Source of the DNA: Bacillus sp. V59.32b
Lineage (GTDB): Bacteria > Bacillota > Bacilli > Bacillales > DSM-1321
Length of the DNA stretch: 64,000 bases
Reading direction: 5' to 3'
NCBI RefSeq assembly: GCF_003429085.1
Contig: NZ_QVTC01000006.1
Coordinates: 1 to 64,000, forward strand
Under the pieces are notes generated by a model, which had not been told where the DNA came from, made no database searches, and saw only the letters and a list, made by a program, of their open reading frames with translations. Shown piece by piece: positions 54,503 to 63,301 of the stretch. Both the position numbers and the translations under genes were made by a program. Within the stretch, counting starts at the first letter, position 1; each line of letters opens with the position of its first letter.

Positions 54503-56371
54503 ATGGAACAGCTAAAAACTGAATTGCTTTATGATTTAAGAACCATTTTTTTCAATCACATGGACTTGGTAAACAGGAACGTTCAATATGACCAGTTTGT
54601 CCATACAATGTTCGCCCAAATTAAACAGTCTCTTCCGGTGAAGGAAGTGACTTTGTTTAAGTGTGATGATTGGAGAGAGAATTTATTCATAGAGGCTTCC
54701 ACTGATTCCGGCTTGAATGGGCTGGAGTACCATACTGAAAAACTAGTCCTGAACCTAGGACAGGCAGCAGGGAAACGGTACTATTATAACGACTATCCAC
54801 TTCCCGAGTTTAAGGACTATGAGTTAATTCTTCCTTTAATAGAGAAAGAAAGAGTAACAGGACTAGTAGCTATAAAGGAACAATTCTCCGGCTCATTGTT
54901 GGGAATCGGTCCGAAAACAGGAAAAGAACTGATGGAAGAATGTACGAAGCTTTTGGAAAATGCCTTCAATATTAATAAAGTGATCCTTGAGGAAAAAAGA
55001 TACAAGCAATTATACAGAGTTACTGAGAAATTTCACTCATCGATGAGCATGGACGATGTGTTAAAAGAAATCATTGACACATTGCAGGAAGTCTATCCAT
55101 CCTTCAGCTATTATTTGATGCTTTCACATGACAATAATAACCACGAAAACCTGCCTATAAAAGATTTGGAATATGGAAGCGAAAAGAATGCCGCCACGCA
55201 AGCATATGTGACGGGCGCCGTTCAATTCGAAGATTCATTAGCAGAGAGAAACTCAGTGCTTTATGCACCTCTCAAAGGCAGGCAGGGGATTTATGGTGTT
55301 TTACAAGTTGTGGCTCCTAATTCACTTGTTTTTCCTGAAACTGAAGTGGAGTTTATTATATTGCTCGCCAATACTGCGGGGAGCGCCCTCGAAAACGCAC
55401 AACTATACCAGCAATCCAAAAGGCTCATATCAAATTTGCAGCTTATCAATGAAACATCACATCGATTAAATTCAAACCTCCGATTAAACGAAACAATGAG
55501 TTATATGAAAAAACAGATCATTAAATCATTCCGCGCGCAGGAAGTAGGTTTTGTTTATCTTCTGCCTAATGGCGAGGCAAAGCTCTTGGAAGGAAGCACG
55601 AATTTTTTTGAAACAGAGGAATCAGAGCCGTACCTCTCTTATACGAAAGAAAAAATGGATATCGATAAGGAATCCTTATTTATCGGAGATTTACACATAC
55701 AAAATATCGACTTGGATATGAAATACCGCTCATTAATGGCAGTCCCGATGGTACAAAACAACTCATTGAAGGGTTTAGCTGTCGTTCTGCATGAGAAGCC
55801 TTACTATTTTTCCTTTGAAATGTTTAAGTTGCTCCAATCACTCATTCACCATTCGAGCCTGGCACTCTCGAACTCTATGCTTCGGGAAGAGCTTGAGAAG
55901 ATGGTCATTACAGATCACCTGACAAAATTATATTCCCGTAACTATCTAGATAAGAAGATTTACGAGTCCATGGAGGATGATGAAGAGGGAACGTTTATCC
56001 TGATTGACATCGATGATTTCAAAAAAGTGAATGATACGTATGGCCATCAGGTTGGCGATGAAATATTGATCCAAGTCGCGAAGTTAATAGATTGCAATAT
56101 TCGTGAATCCGATGTCGGAGCGAGATGGGGCGGGGAGGAACTGGCTATTTATTTACCGAGAGTCCCCTTACAGTTGGGTGTATGTATTGCCGAGCGACTG
56201 TTAGAGAAAGTCAGTGAACTGTCAAGTCCCAAAGTCACGATTTCCTGTGGGGTCTCCTACTGGAAAAACGACCGTACCGATAATGTGAAGGAATTGTTCA
56301 AGCGTGCTGACGAAGCCCTGTATCTCGCCAAAAATAGTGGAAAAAACAAAGTTCTTGTCCAAGAAAGTTAA
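54503..56371 (+). CDS. dgcP: Diguanylate cyclase with GAF domains (DgcP/YtrP)
   Basis: A 622-residue cytosolic protein. Residues 1-430 contain GAF-type sensor domains (for example around YAPLKGRQGIYGVLQVV and SLMAVPMVQNNSLKGLAVV). A GGDEF domain follows (TDHLTKLYSRNYL; active loop RWGGEEL near 540; KRADEALYLAKNSGKN). GGEEL keeps the catalytic glycines and acidic residues, so it should make cyclic di-GMP. The ATG at 54503 follows agggatgat; an ATG at 54437 opens the frame but has no site. The gene order rpsD-dgcP-ytsP matches B. subtilis. Confidence 0.92.
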   Translation: MEQLKTELLYDLRTIFFNHMDLVNRNVQYDQFVHTMFAQIKQSLPVKEVTLFKCDDWRENLFIEASTDSGLNGLEYHTEKLVLNLGQAAGKRYYYNDYPLPEFKDYELILPLIEKERVTGLVAIKEQFSGSLLGIGPKTGKELMEECTKLLENAFNINKVILEEKRYKQLYRVTEKFHSSMSMDDVLKEIIDTLQEVYPSFSYYLMLSHDNNNHENLPIKDLEYGSEKNAATQAYVTGAVQFEDSLAERNSVLYAPLKGRQGIYGVLQVVAPNSLVFPETEVEFIILLANTAGSALENAQLYQQSKRLISNLQLINETSHRLNSNLRLNETMSYMKKQIIKSFRAQEVGFVYLLPNGEAKLLEGSTNFFETEESEPYLSYTKEKMDIDKESLFIGDLHIQNIDLDMKYRSLMAVPMVQNNSLKGLAVVLHEKPYYFSFEMFKLLQSLIHHSSLALSNSMLREELEKMVITDHLTKLYSRNYLDKKIYESMEDDEEGTFILIDIDDFKKVNDTYGHQVGDEILIQVAKLIDCNIRESDVGARWGGEELAIYLPRVPLQLGVCIAERLLEKVSELSSPKVTISCGVSYWKNDRTDNVKELFKRADEALYLAKNSGKNKVLVQES

Positions 56372-56398
56372 CGTACACCGTTTTTAAGCGTCATATAA

Positions 56399-56441
56399 TG
56401 ATTAGGGACCCTTTCAATTATTCTGAATGGGTCCCTAATCT
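56399..56441. terminator. Terminator between dgcP and ytsP
   Basis: ATTAGGGACCC and GGGTCCCTAAT are an 11-bp perfect inverted repeat with an additional TTTCA/TGAAT extension, between convergent genes. Confidence 0.85.
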
Positions 56442-56454
56442 GTTATAAAACTAT

Positions 56455-56937
56455 TTAGAGATGCTTGGCAAGAATCTCTGTGAATTCTTCAAGCATCTTT
56501 TGATCCGTCTCATCAAAACGGTTCTTAATAGGGCTGTCAATGTCCAAGACGCCAATTAAGCTACCATCCTTTAGCACGACGGGTATAACGATCTCAGATT
56601 GTGAAGCGGCATCACAGGCAATATGACCCGGGAATTGATGAACATCCTCGACGCGCAGTGTTCTCCGCCCAGCCGCAGACGTACCGCACACACCTTTTCC
56701 AAAAGGTATCCTAATGCAGGCCGGCAAGCCCTGAAATGGACCAAGAACGAGTCCGTCATCTTCCACTAAATAAAAACCGACCCAGTTCACGTCTTCCAAA
56801 AAATGATTAAGAAGAGCAGATGCATTGCTTAAATTAGCAATCATGTTTGTTTCATCTTCCACAAGCGCAGCCAGCTGTTTAAACAAAAGCTGGTACTTTT
56901 CTTCCTTACTTCCTCTATATAATTCGACATCAAACAT
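56455..56937 (-). CDS. ytsP: Free methionine-(R)-sulfoxide reductase, GAF type (YtsP)
   Basis: A 160-residue GAF-domain enzyme. Three cysteines lie in ACIRIPFGKGVC and HIACD with spacing of 10 and 24 residues, identical to the Cys84-Cys94-Cys118 set of E. coli fRMsr. This supports reduction of free Met-R-sulfoxide. The ATG at 56937 follows aaggtgat; a TTG three bases earlier is less likely. Converges with dgcP. Confidence 0.9.
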   Translation of the reverse strand: MFDVELYRGSKEEKYQLLFKQLAALVEDETNMIANLSNASALLNHFLEDVNWVGFYLVEDDGLVLGPFQGLPACIRIPFGKGVCGTSAAGRRTLRVEDVHQFPGHIACDAASQSEIVIPVVLKDGSLIGVLDIDSPIKNRFDETDQKMLEEFTEILAKHL

Positions 56938-57003
56938 CAATAATCACCTTATTTCTGTATATATTTACAAATATCCCTGCAATCTAACCTAGGACTAAAG
57001 AAC

Positions 57004-57011
57004 TTGTCGAG
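57004..57011 (+). promoter_or_regulatory. Possible Spo0A box upstream of refZ
   Basis: TTGTCGAG differs from the core TTGTCGAA by one base and lies 87 bases before refZ. In B. subtilis refZ expression is raised at the start of sporulation under Spo0A control. Confidence 0.35.
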
Positions 57012-57090
57012 CAATTATAAAAGGTTATTCACGAGAAAAAAAGAATAAAACTATAAAGAAACTTGTTTTCTGGAAAGCGAGGGGATATGT

Positions 57091-57747
57091 ATGAATCGCC
57101 AGACTCAAACAAAACAATCTATCTTGGACGCGGCTCTTTATTTATTTCATCTGAAAGGTTACCATGCCACTACCATCAGAGATATTGCGGGCAAGGCCCA
57201 GGTCAACACGGCTAATATCGCTTATTATTTCAAAAATAAACAAGGATTGCTAGAATATTGTTTTATATCCTATTTTGAAGAATATATCAGCATATTAGAT
57301 AAGAACGCTGCCGACTTGAAGAAAAAAGGTCCTGTAGAATGTTTATTGGATATGGTTTTAGATATCCTCAGCTTTCAGAGAAAGAACTTCTTGGCGTCCA
57401 GCTTTATTTATGGGGAATTCTCACTGGATTCCAGTCTCAATCGAGAGGTTCTTTCCACTTATTTAATGAAGGAAAAATATTTCTTTCAGTTAATTTTAGA
57501 AAACGGAATCGAACAAAAAGATTTTATGAAAATCTCAGTACCCTTGTATATTTTACAGCTAAAAGGCTTGCTTACAGCTCCTCTCGTTCATTCACAATAT
57601 GCGAGAGAAGTTCTCTATATCTTTCCGCAGGACACGTATTATACAGAAAAATATGCTGAGGAAGTCTGTTATTTTCTTCAGGCTACCCTGTTTTACCCAG
57701 TAAATCCTATAAAGCCGCAGGATAGCCAACAGCTTCTATTACTCTAA
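57091..57747 (+). CDS. refZ: RefZ, TetR-family DNA-binding regulator of FtsZ placement
   Basis: A 218-residue TetR-type protein. The N-terminal helix-turn-helix is LDAALYLFHLKGYHATTIRDIAGKAQVNTANIAYYFKNKQGL. The C-terminal domain differs from ligand-binding TetR regulators. RefZ binds motifs near the origin and inhibits Z-ring formation at the pole over the forespore chromosome. The start follows gaggggatatgt. Position between ytsP and hisJ matches B. subtilis, where it was called yttP. Confidence 0.88.
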   Translation: MNRQTQTKQSILDAALYLFHLKGYHATTIRDIAGKAQVNTANIAYYFKNKQGLLEYCFISYFEEYISILDKNAADLKKKGPVECLLDMVLDILSFQRKNFLASSFIYGEFSLDSSLNREVLSTYLMKEKYFFQLILENGIEQKDFMKISVPLYILQLKGLLTAPLVHSQYAREVLYIFPQDTYYTEKYAEEVCYFLQATLFYPVNPIKPQDSQQLLLL

Positions 57748-57764
57748 AAATAGCTATCTGTTTA

Positions 57765-58583
57765 TTAATTGGTTGGTGACGTCAATAAAGCGGTGTGGAT
57801 TAATGCTTGATACCCTTGCCCTAGGCCCTCTGCCTGATGGGCATCTGATCCGTAAACAAGAGGTATGCCCAACTTTGCCGCTCGGCGGACGAATCTCTCG
57901 GGCGGATAAGGCTCACCGCAAAGCGGCTTTACCAGTCCTGCTCCATTATAATCAAGTGCGTAATTTTTTTTGCGAATAACGTCTAGCAGCCCAAAAACCC
58001 GCTCGTCAAAGCTCCTGTCAATCGGAAATAGCTTTTGGAATTTATGAGCGAGGGTGATATGGCCGATTCTTGCGGGCTTATGAATCCCAAGATCGGCGTG
58101 CAGGGATTGTTCAATGGTCGAATAGTAACGTTCATAAACTGCTTCGACCGAGCCGAGCTGGACTGCAATATCGCCAAACATGTCCGCACTGAAATCGAGG
58201 CAATGCCAGGTATCCTTATGTTTAATAAAGTGAACGGAAAGGATGCTGTCGTCAAGCATTGGACCTATTTTATCAAGAAATTTCTTTGTTTGTTCTTCAA
58301 AGCCTTCAATGTAATCAACTTCGAGACCAATATTGATTTTTAGTTTATTTTCGTAGGCTGCCTTTATGGAATTCAACTGCTCTATGTATGCATGCAAATG
58401 GCCTGGATCCATACCGCTGTCCTTTTCAGGAGTGGGATCAATAAATCCTTCAGGCAAAGGAGCATGCTCGGTAAAAGATATTTCTTGTACTCCTAATTGT
58501 ATCGCTCTCTCGATATATTCCTCAAATAAATCCTGTGAACCGTGCGGACAAAACGGGCTATGAACATGGCCGTCATATTTCAA
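57765..58583 (-). CDS. hisJ: Histidinol-phosphatase, PHP family
   Basis: A 272-residue PHP-domain phosphatase. Metal ligands appear as DGHVHSPFCPHG at 4-15, FTEHAPLP near 37, GLEVDYI near 87, SVHFI near 115 and YGSDAHQ near 245. It makes histidinol in histidine synthesis; the gene is away from other his genes, as in B. subtilis. The start is TTG behind ggggagg. Convergent with refZ with only 17 bases between stops. Confidence 0.92.
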   Translation of the reverse strand: MKYDGHVHSPFCPHGSQDLFEEYIERAIQLGVQEISFTEHAPLPEGFIDPTPEKDSGMDPGHLHAYIEQLNSIKAAYENKLKINIGLEVDYIEGFEEQTKKFLDKIGPMLDDSILSVHFIKHKDTWHCLDFSADMFGDIAVQLGSVEAVYERYYSTIEQSLHADLGIHKPARIGHITLAHKFQKLFPIDRSFDERVFGLLDVIRKKNYALDYNGAGLVKPLCGEPYPPERFVRRAAKLGIPLVYGSDAHQAEGLGQGYQALIHTALLTSPTN

Positions 58584-58822
58584 GAAAAAAACCTCCCCTG
58601 TTCAATGAAACTGCAATCCGCTGCTTCCCTAATAAGTGATTGTCGTGAATAGAATAGCAGTCGATTAAGAAAAATCCATATTTCTACAAAAAAATTGAAT
58701 TTTCTAGTCAAAAATTATTGTTAACATGGTATCATAAAAGCATTGAAATGGATATTTATATCGTTATTTATCAACAGAAGGACTATCGTTCTTATGTTTC
58801 GGCTTAGAACAGGGGGCTTATG

Positions 58823-60517
58823 ATGGAATACATACTTGGTATTATCATAATTATTTTAGCTTTTATTATATGGGGTTATTTTTTTAAGAAAAAGTACTTT
58901 AAAGAGATCGACCGGATCGAGTCATGGAAGATTGACATCATGAACCGTCCGGTACTCGAAGAATTATCCAAGGTCAAGCAGCTTAATATGACCGGTGAAA
59001 CAGAAGAGATGTTCGAAAAATGGCGGAAAGAATGGGATGCGATTATTACGACCCATATGCCTGATATTGAAGAGCTCTTATTCGATGCCGAAGAATATGT
59101 TGATAAGTATCGCTTTTCCAAATCCAAGGAAGTACAGCGCGAAATCGTTTCCGTGCTAAAGGCAGTGGAAGAATCGGTTCAAAGGATCCTCTCTGAATTG
59201 AATGAGCTTGTCGGAAGCGAAGAAAAAAACAGGATTGAAATTGAAGAATTGAAAGAATCGTATCGTTCTGCCAAAAAATCTTTACTAGCTCACCACCATA
59301 CTTACGGGAAAGCGGCCGCAAGATTGGAGCTGCTGCTGGACGACGTATTGGGCATTTTTCAGCAATATGAAGAAGCGACGGAAAATGGGAACTATTTAAA
59401 TGCCAGAGAGCTGGTACTATTAATCAAAGCTAAATTGACCGACATTGAAGTAAAAATTGAATGGATTCCACAGCTGTTAGTCGAAAGTCAGACATCCTTG
59501 CCCGCGCAAATAGCGGAGCTGAAGGAAGGATACAAGGAGATGGTCAGCCAAGGCTATTTCCTGGATCATATCCAGTTTGAAAAGGAAGCAGCAAGACTTG
59601 AAAGTGAACTGGGATTATATGTGGAACATCTTGAAAAAGCGGAAATCGTCGAAGTTGAAGAAGGATTAAAGGACATCGCTGACAGTGTAAACGTACTGTA
59701 TGAACTGCTGGAAAAGGAAGTCTATTCCAAGCAGTACATTCAAAAAAATGAAGAATTGCTTAACGAAGGCATCATGGGTCTTGAATACGAACATGAAAAG
59801 GTGAAAGCTGAAACAGCCGTCGTGCAGCATAGCTATCATTTAACGGAGAACGAATTGGAAGCACAGCGAAAGCTGGAAAAACAAATTTCTCAAATCTCCA
59901 AGCGCTATAGCTTGCTGCGAACGAAGATTGAAGAAAATGGCGACGCGCATTCTACCCTAAGCGAAGAAATGCAGGAAGTAGAAGCACAAATCAAAGACCT
60001 AAAAGAGGAACAAAAGCATTTTTCCGGCAAGCTCCAAGCTTTGCGCAAGGATGAATTAGAAGCGCGGGACACTTTAAAAGAGCTCAAACGTAAAATGACT
60101 GATACAAGTAAACTAGTGGTGAAAAGCAATATACCGGGGCTCCCTGAAGAATACAAAGCATCCGTGCTAGAAGCCAAGGAAAGCTTGGACGATGTTCAAA
60201 ATAAATTTGAGGAAAAGCCTTTGGATATGGCATCCGTGCAAATTTACTTGGAAAAGGCGGTCTCTACGGTAAATGGATTGTTTGATCATACAAGGGACAT
60301 CATTGAAAATATGTATCTTGCCGAAAAGGTTATCCAATACGGTAACAGGTACCGCAGTCAATATCCTACCGTTGCAGATGGACTGATGGAAGCAGAAGAA
60401 AAATTCAGGAATTATGAGTATGAGGGAGCACTTGAAACCGCGGCTTCTGTCGTCGAAAAGGTAGACCCGGGAAGCTTAAAGAAAATCGAAGCTGATCTGG
60501 AAGAAGTCTTTTCATAA
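58823..60517 (+). CDS. ezrA: Septation ring formation regulator EzrA
   Basis: A 564-residue membrane-anchored protein with one N-terminal helix (MEYILGIIIIILAFIIWGYFF) followed by an almost entirely helical, spectrin-like cytoplasmic part. EzrA limits FtsZ assembly away from midcell and works with the division machinery. Length equals the usual 560-565. Two ATGs are adjacent (58820 and 58823), and the second is better spaced from aggggg. Confidence 0.96.
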   Translation: MEYILGIIIIILAFIIWGYFFKKKYFKEIDRIESWKIDIMNRPVLEELSKVKQLNMTGETEEMFEKWRKEWDAIITTHMPDIEELLFDAEEYVDKYRFSKSKEVQREIVSVLKAVEESVQRILSELNELVGSEEKNRIEIEELKESYRSAKKSLLAHHHTYGKAAARLELLLDDVLGIFQQYEEATENGNYLNARELVLLIKAKLTDIEVKIEWIPQLLVESQTSLPAQIAELKEGYKEMVSQGYFLDHIQFEKEAARLESELGLYVEHLEKAEIVEVEEGLKDIADSVNVLYELLEKEVYSKQYIQKNEELLNEGIMGLEYEHEKVKAETAVVQHSYHLTENELEAQRKLEKQISQISKRYSLLRTKIEENGDAHSTLSEEMQEVEAQIKDLKEEQKHFSGKLQALRKDELEARDTLKELKRKMTDTSKLVVKSNIPGLPEEYKASVLEAKESLDDVQNKFEEKPLDMASVQIYLEKAVSTVNGLFDHTRDIIENMYLAEKVIQYGNRYRSQYPTVADGLMEAEEKFRNYEYEGALETAASVVEKVDPGSLKKIEADLEEVFS

Positions 60518-60547
60518 AGCGAAGGGAGCCGGCTGAAAGCCGGATCA

Positions 60548-60602
60548 GACTGCAGGCAAACTCGATGAAATCATCGAGTTTGTATGCAGTTATTTTTTTA
60601 TT
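60548..60602 (+). terminator. ezrA terminator
   Basis: CTGCAGGCAAACTCGATGA and TCATCGAGTTTGTATGCAG form a 19-base stem with two mismatches, followed by TTATTTTTTTATTT. A smaller GCCGGCT/AGCCGG hairpin lies just upstream. Confidence 0.9.
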
Positions 60603-60621
60603 TGGCCTGTTAATGGGGTCT

Positions 60622-60751
60622 GTTGATTTCCGTTCCAGGCGCTTCGCGCACCTTAGGGGCGGGCGGTGAGCCTCCTCGTCGCATGCTCCTGCGGGGTCTC
60701 ACCTGTCCCGCTGCTCCCGCAGGAGTCTTCGCGCCTGGAACGTTGATCAAC
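60622..60751. repeat. Large intergenic repeat, class R2
   Basis: A 130-bp GC-rich element that begins GTTGATTTCCGTTCCAGGCGC and ends GCGCCTGGAACG...ATCAAC; the ends form a long inverted pair. Internal words tcctgcgg and ctcctgcgggg match the elements at 1-112 and 10871-11122. A 71-codon open frame across it is judged spurious. It fills the gap between ezrA and the dha operon together with the two terminators. Confidence 0.75.
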
Positions 60752-60877
60752 AGGCTTTTAAACGTTTACTATGGAACGTTCCTAAAATCTATTTTAAAAT
60801 GGATACATAAAATGATTGAGATGAACAAAAAGAATTAATCAGGTTATGAACAAAGCTTCATAAAAAAATGGCACAAA

Positions 60878-60928
60878 TGCAAAAGCAAGCGAGAGAAACA
60901 GCTCATTTTCCTCCGCTTGCTTTTTTTA
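60878..60928. terminator. Terminator of the dha operon
   Basis: AAGCAAGCG and CGCTTGCTT form a 9-bp stem around a large loop. T tracts are found on both strands (TTTTTTT on plus, TTTT on minus). Confidence 0.65.
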
Positions 60929-60941
60929 AGACTTGCGCTGA

Positions 60942-61331
60942 TCAGGCGCGCTTCAATTTCCCCCGTATATGTTCAGCAGCATGCAGGACTTCATCGAGAG
61001 ATTTGCCCAGACTCGATTCTACCGCTGCCACGTATCCGCCTTCGACTAATGGGGCATCGGCTATTTTGATATGCTCAAGTCCGGATAGTTCGATTGCAAT
61101 TTCCGCATTCATTACAGAACTGCCTAAATCAAACAGGACAAGTACCCCTTTGTCAGAATGAACCCGTTGGATCGCCTCTTGGATTTTTTCCAGGCTTGTT
61201 CCAATCTCCCCTTCGTCTGTCCCGCCTGCTGCCTCAACAGGTATGTTTCCGACTGCTTGCAAAACCAGGTCTTTTAAGCCTTCCGCCATCTTTTCGCTAT
61301 GGGAAATGAAAACAATGCCCACATTGCTCAT
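60942..61331 (-). CDS. dhaM: Dihydroxyacetone kinase phosphotransfer subunit DhaM
   Basis: A 129-residue EIIA-mannose-type protein with the phosphorylatable histidine in GIVFISHSEKMAEG (about residue 11). It passes phosphate from the PTS protein HPr to ADP bound in DhaL. This is the short single-domain form without fused HPr or EI parts. It overlaps the dhaL stop as ATGA and is the last gene of dhaKLM. Confidence 0.93.
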   Translation of the reverse strand: MSNVGIVFISHSEKMAEGLKDLVLQAVGNIPVEAAGGTDEGEIGTSLEKIQEAIQRVHSDKGVLVLFDLGSSVMNAEIAIELSGLEHIKIADAPLVEGGYVAAVESSLGKSLDEVLHAAEHIRGKLKRA

Positions 61332-61957
61332 AAAGATATCCTGCCTTCTTCGACTACTTCCGCCAATGCCCGAAATAGATAGTAGCTGGATGCAGACCCG
61401 GGATCGATATGGCCGATGGAACGTTCATTTAAATAGGCGGCACGGCCTTTGATTGCCTGCGTATCTTTCGTATCCTCCATGGATGTTTTGGCGGTTTCCC
61501 TAAAAGTCTGGGGATTAAAAGACTCGTTTTCTTTTAATAGCCGAACGACAGGATACCATACGTCGACCATTGTTTTTTGGTGTTCCTCAGCTTTTCCTCT
61601 TAGCAGGATCCCATTAAGCCCTTCTTCAATGGCAGCCCTTAGCGATGCATAATCAACTTCCTCACGATCCTTTATCGCTATCGACATTTTTAGAAGGGCA
61701 GACCCGAAGAGAGGGCCAGATGCTCCGCCTACTTTGGATAAAAGCGTCATGCCCCATTCTTTTAATAAATCAGAAGCCGTTTTATACTGATTGGATGATA
61801 TTGTCCTTACCGCTTCATTAAAACCGCGTGACATGTTGATGCCATGGTCTCCGTCACCAATCGCCTGGTCCAGGTCCGTAAGATAATCCCGATTGGTTTG
61901 AATGTAGTCATTTGTCTTTTCTAGCCACATTTTCATATGCTCTGCCGTTAGTCCCAT
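61328..61957 (-). CDS. dhaL: Dihydroxyacetone kinase ADP-binding subunit DhaL
   Basis: A 209-residue helical-barrel protein. The metal-binding motif DLDQAIGDGDHGINMSRGF near residue 30 and the VGGASGPLFGSALL nucleotide segment near 80 are present. It keeps a tightly bound ADP that is rephosphorylated by DhaM. Two ATGs, 61966 and 61957, are possible; the ribosome site aaaagg spaces better with the second. The stop is 30 bases after dhaK. Confidence 0.93.
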   Translation of the reverse strand: MGLTAEHMKMWLEKTNDYIQTNRDYLTDLDQAIGDGDHGINMSRGFNEAVRTISSNQYKTASDLLKEWGMTLLSKVGGASGPLFGSALLKMSIAIKDREEVDYASLRAAIEEGLNGILLRGKAEEHQKTMVDVWYPVVRLLKENESFNPQTFRETAKTSMEDTKDTQAIKGRAAYLNERSIGHIDPGSASSYYLFRALAEVVEEGRISL

Positions 61958-61986
61958 CCCATTCATCCTTTTCTCTGTCTATTTTT

Positions 61987-62982
61987 TTACACCCGTAAAG
62001 CAAGTGCTTCGGAAGGTGCATCCAGCAATTCTTTCAGCTCGCTATCCAGTTTTAATAGTGAAACGGAACAGCCCGCCATATCGATGGCTGTCATATATTC
62101 TCCTACCAGTGTCTTGTAGACGGAAATACCTTTTTCTCGTAAAATATCATTCACTTTCGCGTTCAGAATGTATAATTCCATCATCGGTGTGGATCCAAGC
62201 CCGTTGATCATGACCGTGACCTCATCCCCCGGCTGATGGACTCCGTCATTTAAAATTCTCCCCGTCAATTCTGCGGCGATTTCATCGGCTGTACGGATGT
62301 CTGTCCGCACAATGCCTGGCTCCCCATGGATCCCCAGCCCGATTTCCATTTCGTTTTCGCCAATGACAAAGCCCGGTTTGCCGGCAGCAGGGACGGTGCA
62401 TGGAGTAAGCGCCATTCCCATGGAGCGCACATTGGCTACCGCTTTTTCGGCAGCGGCTTTGACTTCTGCCAATGAGGCGCCCGATTCGGCTTTGGCTCCG
62501 GCAATCTTGTGGACAAAAACTGTACCGGCAATGCCGCGCCTGCCCGTTGTATAGGTACTGTCCTTCACAGCGACATCATCATTGACGACAACCTTATCTA
62601 CTGTAAGCCCTTCCATTTCTGCTAATTCTGCAGCCATTTCAAAGTTCATGACATCCCCTGTATAATTCTTGATAATCAGCAGCACTCCTGCTCCGCCGTC
62701 AACCGCTTTAATCGCTTCCAAAACCTGATCAGGGGTTGGCGAAGTAAAAACGGACCCGCAGACGGCCGCATCAAGCATCCCTTTGCCGACATATCCTGCG
62801 TGTGCGGGTTCATGGCCGCTGCCGCCGCCGCTGACAATACCGACCTTTCCCTGAACCGGAGATTGTTTCCTTGCCAGAACCGTCGAGTCCGGAACTTGTT
62901 TCAGCTGGTCTTCATGCGCGGCAACCATCCCTCTGATCATATCTTCCACAACAGCTTCCGGATTGTTAATGATTTTTTTCAT
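61987..62982 (-). CDS. dhaK: Dihydroxyacetone kinase substrate-binding subunit DhaK
   Basis: A 331-residue subunit. It contains IVSGGGSGHEPAHAGYVG near 55 and the substrate-binding histidine in GLGIHGEPGI near residue 218, which forms a covalent hemiaminal with dihydroxyacetone. With DhaL and DhaM it phosphorylates dihydroxyacetone using PEP. An aaaggaggatg site precedes the ATG. The operon lies between ezrA and the nifS-type gene, where B. subtilis has braB. No dhaS/dhaQ-type regulator is seen nearby. Confidence 0.95.
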   Translation of the reverse strand: MKKIINNPEAVVEDMIRGMVAAHEDQLKQVPDSTVLARKQSPVQGKVGIVSGGGSGHEPAHAGYVGKGMLDAAVCGSVFTSPTPDQVLEAIKAVDGGAGVLLIIKNYTGDVMNFEMAAELAEMEGLTVDKVVVNDDVAVKDSTYTTGRRGIAGTVFVHKIAGAKAESGASLAEVKAAAEKAVANVRSMGMALTPCTVPAAGKPGFVIGENEMEIGLGIHGEPGIVRTDIRTADEIAAELTGRILNDGVHQPGDEVTVMINGLGSTPMMELYILNAKVNDILREKGISVYKTLVGEYMTAIDMAGCSVSLLKLDSELKELLDAPSEALALRV

Positions 62983-63144
62983 ACTCGCATCCTCCTTTTT
63001 TATAAAACGCTAGTTGAAATATATGTATCTATTATTATATCAATGCTTATGAACTTTAGGCACTGAAAAGGCCGCCTGAAATCCTGTCAAAACTCAGGTC
63101 ATTCCCTCTATTTCATGAAACCGAACCAGCAACATGGTGAGGGC

Positions 63145-63179
63145 ATCTAACAGGAATTGCCGCTCATATCCTGTTAGAT
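63145..63179. repeat. Inverted repeat upstream of the nifS-type gene
   Basis: ATCTAACAGGA (63145-63155) and TCCTGTTAGAT (63169-63179) are a perfect 11-bp inverted repeat with a 13-base loop, not followed by a T run. It lies about 120 bases before the nifS-type start, in the 319-bp gap between dhaK and that gene. It could be an operator or an RNA hairpin. The rest of the gap shows nothing else I can name. Confidence 0.6.
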
Positions 63180-63301
63180 CCTTGATCTTACTGATTCTGC
63201 AATTATTTTATTTTCCCGATATATGGATGTTTTCACATCTAATCAAAGTATGTTAACATTAGAATTTACTTAAATGATAGAAAACATGGAGGGTGAGGTC
63301 C

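Noticed and set aside
60623-60838. 71-codon open frame after ezrA
   Set aside because: It starts in an R2 repeat and continues into non-coding sequence with no family resemblance.
62985-63030. cre site ahead of dhaK (around aaacgctag)
   Set aside because: The best alignment has four mismatches to the consensus, so I do not call it.
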